Assembly: GCA_015487825.1 (NCBI GenBank)
Contig: WFOZ01000255.1
Location: 1 to 6,817 of the forward strand
DNA: 6,817 bases
Source of the DNA: Planctomycetaceae bacterium
GTDB lineage: Bacteria; Planctomycetota; Planctomycetia; Planctomycetales; Planctomycetaceae
Direction: 5' to 3'
Part shown: piece by piece, positions 1 through 5,051 of the stretch
Position numbering within the stretch: the stretch's first letter is position 1
Layout: each line of letters opens with the position of its first letter
Notes under the pieces: model-generated
Told to the model about the DNA's origin: nothing
The model's database searches: none
The model's input: the letters and a program-made list of their open reading frames with translations, nothing else
Translations under genes and position numbers: made by a program

Positions 1-3
1 CAA

Positions 4-26
4 CCCAACCGCTAAAAGCGGATGGG
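4..26. repeat. Hairpin at the left edge, possible terminator or dispersed repeat
   Basis: CCCA-A-CCGCT, a three-base AAA loop, and AGCGG-A-TGGG form a nine-pair stem broken by one A/A mismatch. On the plus strand it is followed by an A/T-rich stretch without a true T-run, so a terminator reading is only moderate. The compact CCGCT-AAA-AGCGG core is the sort of sequence that could recur as an intergenic repeat in planctomycete genomes, but that cannot be tested here. The rest of positions 27-206 shows no coding potential that I can support. It is the downstream flank of the methyltransferase gene. Confidence 0.45.
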
Positions 27-206
27 CTACCCAATTATTTCAATATTTCCTGCCACTTTTGCGCAGCATTTCATTGATAAGATACTAAGCAACTCATAGC
101 AGCAGTACGTGCGGCTCATGAAGAGTACAGCTTTGACTGGCGACATCTTGGCCCCCAAAAGTAAGACTTGCCGGGGCTCGCTCCAGCCTGCCTAACGACA
201 GTTCAA

Positions 207-1007
207 TTATGGCGTCCAGATGTCGGGAGTTTGGGAATCATTCTTATTGTCGTTGATAGTTTTTCTGGCTTTGATGCGATAGTACGGAGCGACGTAGATG
301 CCGCGGTGGCGGAAGTCACCGGGGGAAGCGTTTTTGTCGGCTCGTTTCGGTTCGCTGAAGGCTTCGATGACCATTCCCGCCTTGCAGATGCCGCCGAGGA
401 TTTCTTCGGTGCGATGCAGAAACTCTGTTGCTCCCGGTTCGCGATACGATTGATCCTCTACTTTCGGAAGCGGACCTTCACGGTAATATTCGATGCCGAT
501 GATGTACCGGTTTCGCGAATCCCGCTGCGTAATCTGTAAGCTGGTCGGCTGCTTATGCTGGGAGATATAGATTCCGTTCGGCTTCAAAACCCGGCTCACT
601 TCTGCAAACACCGGGACAAGTTTGGGAACGTAACAGGTGCTGACGGGGTGATGGACGATATCGAAGGACTCATCCGCCAATTCGTGAAGATCATCCATTG
701 ATGTTTCGAGTAATCGAAGAGAATAACCACGATGATTAGCTTCACGGTGATCCAGAGCCAACATCTGAGGACTGAGATCGACAACGGTGACATTCGCCCC
801 GGCTGCCGCATACAAAATGCTTTGCCAACCACCTCCCGCAGCTAGACATAACACATTGAGCCCCGCAACCGATGCGGGCAGCCAGCCACGTGAATCGAGA
901 GTGGCGAGTGGACGTTGACACTCCTCGTCGCTGGCACATTTGGCAAAAATCGAACCCTGTTTCGCCAGACGATCGTAAGCGGCTTTGTTGCGTGAAAGAT
1001 AATCCAT
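207..1007 (-). CDS. Class I SAM-dependent methyltransferase, substrate unknown
   Basis: A 266-residue cytoplasmic protein with a Rossmann-type methyltransferase fold. The SAM-binding motif I is at about residues 52-60 (VLCLAAGGG), a glycine-rich variant of the usual DxGxGxG loop. The acidic residue ending strand beta-2 is D77 in VVDLSP. A motif-II-like segment is near 113-125 (ESFDIVHHPVSTC), and the post-III strand follows LKPNGIY (141-147). The C-terminal part carries REPGATEFLHR (189-199) and GGICKAGMVIE (205-215), which I recognise as conserved in a family of uncharacterised methyltransferases with the same LAAGGG-type motif I. Start ATG at 1007 fits the fold, which begins directly; the upstream Shine-Dalgarno is weak. 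The last 20 residues are polar and probably disordered. The gene lies only 19 bp after the T-run of a terminator-like structure, so it may have its own expression control. The methyl acceptor (small molecule, lipid or protein) cannot be deduced. Confidence 0.88.
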   Translation of the reverse strand: MDYLSRNKAAYDRLAKQGSIFAKCASDEECQRPLATLDSRGWLPASVAGLNVLCLAAGGGWQSILYAAAGANVTVVDLSPQMLALDHREANHRGYSLRLLETSMDDLHELADESFDIVHHPVSTCYVPKLVPVFAEVSRVLKPNGIYISQHKQPTSLQITQRDSRNRYIIGIEYYREGPLPKVEDQSYREPGATEFLHRTEEILGGICKAGMVIEAFSEPKRADKNASPGDFRHRGIYVAPYYRIKARKTINDNKNDSQTPDIWTP

Positions 1008-1026
1008 ACGTGTTCTTGATGTTATG

Positions 1027-1117
1027 AAAAAAGGCGAGCCGGACCAGTAATAGCCCGGGTAATTTACAGGATTGATTCAGCATCATTACTCAAGGTCTGA
1101 CACCTCGGGCTCGCCTT
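1027..1117 (-). terminator. Long-loop stem with T-run after the DUF5009 gene, terminator or attenuator
   Basis: On the minus strand the arm AAGGCGAGCC begins at the final A of the DUF5009 gene stop codon (1117-1108). It pairs perfectly over 10 bp with GGCTCGCCTT (1040-1031), and the second arm runs into six Ts (1032-1027). The loop is 67 nt, far longer than in a standard intrinsic terminator. It contains at least one small nested hairpin (AGGT-GTCAG-ACCT) and a possible second one using CCGG repeats. The structure ends 19 bp before the methyltransferase ATG. A weak promoter-like pair (TTGAGT, 19 bp, TGTAAA, minus strand 1093-1063) sits inside the loop and could drive the methyltransferase. 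Stem and T-run are directly seen; function is inferred. Confidence 0.55.
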
Positions 1118-2241
1118 CAGACTTTCAGGAAAAATTTGTATTTGTAACAGAGATAGAGCATTCCCCATTGGACAGCCAGGACGGAAACAGCGGACAGAAA
1201 CGCGGTATAATCACCGGCATATTTGAGAGCACCGCCGAAGATGGCGGTGGCGGTGAAACCGAAATTGATAAAATCGGGAGCCATATAAATCAGGATTGAA
1301 TTGCTCCCAATCACCACAAAAAAGAAAGCCCACTTACGCAGCTTCCAGACATCGATCACCAGATAAAACAGCGACAGAATCAGCAGACTGTAACCGGTGC
1401 AATTCAAAACGAAGGAACTGGACCAGAGATTTTTGTTGATCGGAAAATCGAAGTTCCATAAGTAAGCCAGGCCGAGCGAGATCAATCCCAGGATAACCAT
1501 AATTACTACTTTGAAGTGGCCACCCCGGTTTTCGTTTTTCAACAGTTGACCGGTCATCACACCTGAAAGAGCAGTTGAAATGGCGGGAATGATTCCGAGT
1601 AACCCTTCCGGATCGCGGTCTCCTTTATAAAGAACACCGGGCATGAGCATGCGGTCGATGTAATCGGTTAATGTATGACCGGGGCTGAGGTCCCCTGCCC
1701 CGAATCCGGGCACAGGAATGAATTTTAATGCAGCCCAGTATGCAATCAACAGACCAGCAAACCAGATCAGCCGCCCGCGAAAACCGGTATTAAGAAAAAT
1801 CAATCCCGCAAACAGATACGCCAGGCCAATTCTGCCAAGCACACTGGCATAACGCAGGTTCTCCCAATCGAATTGAAGCAGACCGTTATAAATCAAACCG
1901 AGAAAAACAAGCATCAACCCGCGATAGATAACGTGGCCGCGAAGTTTCGCTTTACTGTCGCCTCGCTGCAGGCGTTTCTCAAAAGAGAACGGCATCGAAA
2001 CGCCTGCGATGAACAGAAACAGCGGGAAGATTAAATCGTAAAATGTGAATCCGTGCCATTCAGGGTGTTCCATCTGATTTGAGATCGAAACCAGCCAATC
2101 CCATTGACTCAACTTAGCCGCCTGATTTATGACGGCTCCGCCCCCTGCAATCCAGAACATATCGAAACCGCGTAAGGCATCGAGGCTGATTAAACGATTA
2201 CTCACGGGCGAGGCCGTCTTGCTGTCTGTTTCGTTATTCAT
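1117..2241 (-). CDS. DUF5009 / HGSNAT-like polytopic membrane acyltransferase-family protein
   Basis: A 374-residue inner-membrane protein with about ten hydrophobic segments (roughly 24-40, 68-86, 104-123, 131-150, 157-175, 213-233, 243-261, 275-295, 303-320 and 345-366). It belongs to the COG4299/DUF5009 group related to heparan-alpha-glucosaminide N-acetyltransferase and, more remotely, to acyltransferase-3 proteins. Signatures are LDALRGFDMFW (20-30) and the H-x-x-W-x-G-x-T-x-x-D-L segment beginning at H59. H59 aligns by eye with the histidine of the human HGSNAT motif thought to carry the acetyl group across the membrane. The likely role is transfer of an acyl group from cytoplasmic acyl-CoA to an extracytoplasmic sugar or glycan, but the substrate is unknown. 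Start: an open frame continues upstream to 2577, but the family motif begins soon after the ATG at 2241, which has AGGA seven bases before it; the upstream stretch overlaps eboE in another frame. It follows eboE by 121 bp on the same strand. Confidence 0.85.
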   Translation of the reverse strand: MNNETDSKTASPVSNRLISLDALRGFDMFWIAGGGAVINQAAKLSQWDWLVSISNQMEHPEWHGFTFYDLIFPLFLFIAGVSMPFSFEKRLQRGDSKAKLRGHVIYRGLMLVFLGLIYNGLLQFDWENLRYASVLGRIGLAYLFAGLIFLNTGFRGRLIWFAGLLIAYWAALKFIPVPGFGAGDLSPGHTLTDYIDRMLMPGVLYKGDRDPEGLLGIIPAISTALSGVMTGQLLKNENRGGHFKVVIMVILGLISLGLAYLWNFDFPINKNLWSSSFVLNCTGYSLLILSLFYLVIDVWKLRKWAFFFVVIGSNSILIYMAPDFINFGFTATAIFGGALKYAGDYTAFLSAVSVLAVQWGMLYLCYKYKFFLKV

Positions 2242-2247
2242 TGATTT

Positions 2248-2252
2248 ATCCT
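2248..2252 (-). promoter_or_regulatory. Ribosome binding site fixing the DUF5009 gene start
   Basis: AGGAT on the minus strand, with seven bases between AGGA and the ATG at 2241. It supports the 374-residue start over the 112-codon longer open frame, whose extra part lies inside eboE. Confidence 0.7.
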
Positions 2253-2308
2253 GAAATTTTTTCAAGCAGTAAACAATTAAACTGCAGTTATCTCGGGCTA
2301 GTCCAAAG

Positions 2309-2330
2309 GGCTTTGCTCTCAGAGCCAGCC
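2309..2330. other. Intercistronic hairpin between eboE and the DUF5009 gene
   Basis: GGCT-tt-GCTC-tca-GAGC-c-AGCC forms an eight-pair stem with a small internal loop in the 121-bp gap. Read on the minus strand it has no T-run after it, so it is not a convincing terminator. It could act as an RNA stability or processing element between two co-transcribed genes, or be without function. Confidence 0.35.
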
Positions 2331-2362
2331 AATGACTCCCCTCGGTTTCTGTTGATGAGTTA

Positions 2363-3535
2363 TTAAAGTTGTTCCAACAATTTGTAAGTTGCACGCATTT
2401 CTTCTGCGAGGCCGTGACAGACATCGGCAGGTGTTTCGCCGGGCATGACATTCCAAGTGTAGGTTTCGACTTCCAGATGAGGAGCGTAACTGAGATCGCG
2501 TACCGCCTGCATCGCTTCCAGCAAAGACTGCCGAGTTGTTGCCAGTGAGCCAAGGGAATCGGCATGCACGGGGACATGAAAATGGATTCGCCAACTTTGT
2601 GATTCCAGCCAGTCCTGCGGCGGTGAGGTCGCGAACTCGGTTGTCAGATCGGTGATGTGTATTGTCTGCCCTGATGAAGAACTTAATTGAGTGAATGTCT
2701 GATGCAGATATCTTGGTTCTGCAAACTGAGCCAGAAACTGACGCCCTTCGATATTGCTGGCTGGATCGATCAGTTCAATCGCACAGGTGATGTGAACCTT
2801 GTTGATGCGGATATCATTTTCAGAAAGAGTTTGAATTGACTTTTTAACGTCCTCGTATTCAACCGCCTGGTGACATACATCGTAACAAAGCCCGATGTGC
2901 GAATTGACAACATCTTCTGCAAGTACGGTTTGTGCCTGTTGACGAAGTTGTTTGAAAAATGTGACCGCTTCTGCTGTTGTTTCGAGTACACAAAGCGGTT
3001 CCGGTTCAATCGCCAGGCGGATGATGCGGCCTGTTTCATCGTGCAGGATATCGAGTTGACGAGCCAGTTCGATTAGTTGATCGCAACAGCGAATCGAGAA
3101 ATCGGGTTCGTTAGATAATTCTTTGAAGCCAAGCGGAACAGTTGAAATGCTCCCTTCAACACCTTCAGGAAGAAGCTCTGCCAGCAGTTTCGCACAGCGG
3201 ATCGTGTAGTCCAGGCGAGCTGTAGATCTCCAATCTGGAAGATAAACCTGTTCTTTGACACGTTCGGTGTGGAAATTACCATAGGGGAATGCGTTTAATG
3301 TATAACAGGGCATCCGGTGCGATGCGAGTTTCTGCTTCAATGAAGCCAGTAACTGAGGCGAATCGGACAATTCTCGCGTAACAGAATCGGCCAGCCAAAG
3401 CCCGGCTGCAATCGGCTGTGCGGTCAATTCCTGGACGTGGGCTGTTTTTTCGGTGAGAATCTGCAATAATTCCTGAACATTGCTGGAAGGATGTACGTTA
3501 CAGCAGTAACTTAAAGGCAGGCTTGAAAGGGACAT
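2363..3535 (-). CDS. eboE: EboE-like metabolite traffic protein, xylose-isomerase-type TIM barrel
   Basis: A 390-residue soluble protein that I recognise as the EboE family. Hallmarks are CCNVHPSSN (11-19), the strongly conserved NAFPYGNFHTERVKEQVYLPDW region (81-102) and EGVEGSISTVP (124-134). The fold is a sugar-phosphate-isomerase/xylose-isomerase-like TIM barrel. Likely metal ligands sit on successive strands: E177 in AIEPEP, D219 and H222 in YDVCHQA, H248 in KVHIT, and E357 in LEVETYTW; HFH (318-320) lies near the barrel mouth. Family knowledge: ebo genes are needed to move a scytonemin precursor to the periplasm in cyanobacteria and accompany secondary-metabolite loci elsewhere; the reaction of EboE is not established. 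Start: the frame is open to 3646, but the ATG at 3535 has AGGA seven bases upstream and places CCNVHP near the N-terminus as in the family. It is divergent from the ECF sigma gene. No other ebo gene is in the window. Confidence 0.85.
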   Translation of the reverse strand: MSLSSLPLSYCCNVHPSSNVQELLQILTEKTAHVQELTAQPIAAGLWLADSVTRELSDSPQLLASLKQKLASHRMPCYTLNAFPYGNFHTERVKEQVYLPDWRSTARLDYTIRCAKLLAELLPEGVEGSISTVPLGFKELSNEPDFSIRCCDQLIELARQLDILHDETGRIIRLAIEPEPLCVLETTAEAVTFFKQLRQQAQTVLAEDVVNSHIGLCYDVCHQAVEYEDVKKSIQTLSENDIRINKVHITCAIELIDPASNIEGRQFLAQFAEPRYLHQTFTQLSSSSGQTIHITDLTTEFATSPPQDWLESQSWRIHFHVPVHADSLGSLATTRQSLLEAMQAVRDLSYAPHLEVETYTWNVMPGETPADVCHGLAEEMRATYKLLEQL

Positions 3536-3541
3536 TGAATA

Positions 3542-3546
3542 ATCCT
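3542..3546 (-). promoter_or_regulatory. Ribosome binding site fixing the eboE start
   Basis: AGGAT on the minus strand with seven bases between AGGA and the ATG at 3535, the same arrangement as for the next gene downstream. It supports dropping the 37 upstream codons that reach back to 3646. Confidence 0.7.
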
Positions 3547-3631
3547 GATTAGTTTTGTTCGACGCAGCGTAAATCGTTAGACTTGTAGGAACTTCTCTTG
3601 CATCGTTGTGAGATACGAAGATACTCTGTGA

Positions 3632-3660
3632 ATGATTAATGGGCAATTGTGAAGAGGCAA
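3632..3660 (-). promoter_or_regulatory. eboE: Weak candidate housekeeping promoter for eboE
   Basis: On the minus strand TTGCCT (3660-3655) and AATCAT (3637-3632) are 17 bp apart, each matching the sigma-70 consensus at four of six positions. It would give a leader of about 90 nt. The -35 part lies in the tandem GAGGCAAT repeat, so a protein bound there could affect both divergent units. This is a weak match offered only as a candidate. Confidence 0.22.
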
Positions 3661-3669
3661 TGAGGCAAT
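3654..3669. repeat. Tandem GAGGCAAT direct repeat in the divergent control region
   Basis: Two perfect head-to-tail copies of GAGGCAAT, with a partial third copy (GGGCAATT) at 3641-3648. They lie 6 bp upstream of the candidate ECF -35 element. Position and exact repetition suggest a possible operator for a regulator binding two adjacent sites, but a chance duplication is possible. Confidence 0.5.
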
Positions 3670-3675
3670 TTTTAC

Positions 3676-3703
3676 GGAACTTCGAACCTTTTTCGGGGTT
3701 TAA
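3676..3703 (+). promoter_or_regulatory. Candidate ECF-type (sigma-E-like) autoregulatory promoter
   Basis: GGAACTT (3676-3682), a 15-bp spacer and GTTTAA (3698-3703) closely resemble the classical RpoE-type promoter (GGAACTT, about 15-16 bp, GTCAAA/GTCTAA). Transcription would begin near 3710 and leave a leader of about 55 nt before the sigma gene. Autoregulation is common for ECF sigma factors. A competing housekeeping -10 (GATAAT, 3726-3731) lies closer to the gene but lacks a recognisable -35. The planctomycete sigma factor may prefer another sequence, so the assignment is by analogy. Confidence 0.5.
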
Positions 3704-3763
3704 TCAGGCGAGATGATTTGTAACAGATAATCTCAACATCGAATCATCATCACACGGAAACTG

Positions 3764-4387
3764 TTGATAGTGGTAGCTACTCCAACCAATACAAATCCTT
3801 ATTTAAGCGACCCTGATGTGCAGCTGATGCTGCGCGTTAAACAAGGGGATGAGGAGGCGTTTGCCGAATTAGTTGAACATTACCAGGATCGTGTGATTAG
3901 TATATTCGCGAACATTCTAGGGGACCAGGAAGCAGCGGAAGATCTGGCACAGGAAACATTCATGCGGATTTACCGTGCCCGAAACGGCTACGAACCGCAA
4001 GCAAAGTTTTCAACGTGGTTATTTCGTATCGCCAACAATTTGGCCAGTAACACAAAACGTTCCAAAGGCAGACGAAAGGAAGTTCAATTCGGCAGTGGAG
4101 AAACCGGCCCGCTAAGTACGCGACCTCCCGAGAAAAACCTGCCGGAAAAATCGGGCTTGATGCCTGCCAGAATGCTCGATAAAGCAGAACTGCTGAGCAT
4201 CGTGCGTCAGGCGATGGAGTCCCTGAATGAAAGACAACATATTGCGGTGCTGCTGAACAAATTCGAAGAAATGAGTTATGCAGACATTGCCGAAACATTA
4301 GAACTAAGCCCATCAGCGGTGAAATCGCTTTTATCTCGGGCCAGAGAAAACATGAAAGAACATCTTGAAAAGTATGTGAAAATGTAG
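3764..4387 (+). CDS. ECF-type RNA polymerase sigma factor
   Basis: A 207-residue sigma-70-family protein of the extracytoplasmic function class. Region 2 spans about residues 20-103: the core-binding helix around AFAELVEHYQDRV (32-44), the EDLAQETFMRIYRAR stretch (59-73), and the DNA-melting segment FSTWLFRIANNLASN (82-96). A variable linker follows (about 107-137). Region 4 occupies about 140-201 with a helix-turn-helix centred on YADIAETLELSPSAVKSLLS (172-191), which reads the -35 element. No ATG is available: the frame upstream has a stop at 3728 and the choices are TTG at 3764 or GTG at 3770. GGAAA at 3756-3760 lies 3 bases from the TTG and 9 from the GTG, so GTG (two residues shorter) may be the real start. 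It is followed on the same strand by a membrane protein that fits as its anti-sigma factor, implying control by sequestration at the membrane. The inducing signal is unknown. Confidence 0.93.
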   Translation: MIVVATPTNTNPYLSDPDVQLMLRVKQGDEEAFAELVEHYQDRVISIFANILGDQEAAEDLAQETFMRIYRARNGYEPQAKFSTWLFRIANNLASNTKRSKGRRKEVQFGSGETGPLSTRPPEKNLPEKSGLMPARMLDKAELLSIVRQAMESLNERQHIAVLLNKFEEMSYADIAETLELSPSAVKSLLSRARENMKEHLEKYVKM

Positions 4388-4425
4388 GTCAGAATTTTCA
4401 GCCTGAGAAAAAAATTGATGTCGGG

Positions 4426-4439
4426 TGCGTTGCAACGCA
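4426..4439. promoter_or_regulatory. Perfect 14-bp palindrome in the sigma/anti-sigma gap
   Basis: TGCGTTGCAACGCA is a perfect inverted repeat with no spacer, nested inside a second inverted pair, TTGATG (4415-4420) and CATCAA (4438-4443), which shares its last bases. No T-run follows directly, so it is not a clear terminator. A dyad without spacer suits a dimeric regulator; an A/T-rich TATATA at 4450-4455 follows and could be a -10 of an internal promoter. The whole gap, 4388-4526, is long for a sigma/anti-sigma pair and ends with two T-runs (4498-4504 and 4508-4512) without a clear preceding stem. Confidence 0.4.
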
Positions 4440-4526
4440 TCAACAACTTTATATAGATACCGATAACTTAAAGAGGCGTCACAAGATACCCTGCGAGTTT
4501 TTTTGAATTTTTAGTCAGCGTCCATC

Positions 4527-5051
4527 ATGGTCGATAAACTTATACGATTAACAGCAGATCAACGTTCAAACTTCGTTGCTTACCTAGATGGCGAATTGAA
4601 CGAAGAAGAAACGCGCGGTATCGAACAACTTCTGGCAAGTAACGAAGTAGCTCGCCACGATATGGAGTCGCTGGCAACCGCCTGGGAACTGCTCGATGAT
4701 CTGCCGCGTCCTAATGCCCCGAAAGATTTTGCTGAAAAAACAATTGCCACGTTGAAGATGGAGGAGCAGCAAACTCCGCTGCAGGAACAGGCATGGTTCC
4801 AGAAAGCGACTCAAATCGGTGGTCTGGTTGCTGGGGTGGCCGTTGTTCTGTTTTGTGGAGTCGCAGGATTTCTGGTCGCGCGTTCTGTTCCTCCTTCCCG
4901 TGCAGATGTGATGCTCCAGGAATACCCACTGCTGGAACACTTTGACAGCTACCGGGAAATAAATTCCGCTGATTTCCTGACGCGACTCCAGAAAAGTGAA
5001 GAATGGACCAAACGCCAATCGAAAAACCCGGGAGGCGCCAAGCATGAATAA
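4527..5051 (+). CDS. Single-pass membrane anti-sigma factor-like protein without zinc motif
   Basis: A 174-residue protein with a cytoplasmic N-terminal helical domain (about 10-75, including FVAYLDGELNEEE at 16-28 and ATAWELLDDLPRP at 50-62), one hydrophobic transmembrane helix at about 97-118, and a C-terminal extracytoplasmic segment of about 55 residues. The YLDGEL start and the WxLLDxLPR element resemble the N-terminal domains of planctomycete anti-sigma-like proteins. The HxxxCxxC motif of zinc-binding anti-sigma domains is absent: the only cysteine (C110) is in the membrane helix. Position directly after the ECF gene and topology make it the likely membrane tether of that sigma factor. 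The ATG at 4527 has no clear Shine-Dalgarno sequence, suggesting weak or controlled translation. Its last 8 bp overlap the next gene. No intramembrane protease site can be named from sequence alone. Confidence 0.75.
   Translation: MVDKLIRLTADQRSNFVAYLDGELNEEETRGIEQLLASNEVARHDMESLATAWELLDDLPRPNAPKDFAEKTIATLKMEEQQTPLQEQAWFQKATQIGGLVAGVAVVLFCGVAGFLVARSVPPSRADVMLQEYPLLEHFDSYREINSADFLTRLQKSEEWTKRQSKNPGGAKHE
5030..5035 (+). promoter_or_regulatory. Strong ribosome binding site inside the anti-sigma gene
   Basis: GGGAGG with eight bases to the ATG at 5044. It is the best Shine-Dalgarno in the window, fixes the start of the exported protein (rather than the ATG at 4996) and lies within the 3' end of the anti-sigma-like gene, pointing to translational coupling. 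Confidence 0.8.

Noticed and set aside
168..539. 123-codon open frame on the plus strand
   Set aside because: It is antisense to the methyltransferase C-terminal half, whose motifs are clear, and has no recognisable features of its own.
2242..2577. N-terminal extension of the DUF5009 frame by 112 codons
   Set aside because: It overlaps the eboE coding region in another frame, has no family similarity, and the ATG at 2241 has a good ribosome binding site right before the conserved N-terminal motif.
3588..3615. Second GGAACTT as another ECF promoter
   Set aside because: At 15-16 bp downstream the sequence is GAGATA, which does not resemble the -10 of this promoter class.
3536..3646. 37-codon upstream extension of eboE
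   Set aside because: The peptide is not EboE-like, and the ATG at 3535 has AGGA at the right distance and fits the family N-terminus.
4996..5043. Earlier ATG for the exported protein
   Set aside because: It would put 16 charged residues before the signal peptide; the ATG at 5044 has a strong GGGAGG site and gives a normal signal peptide.
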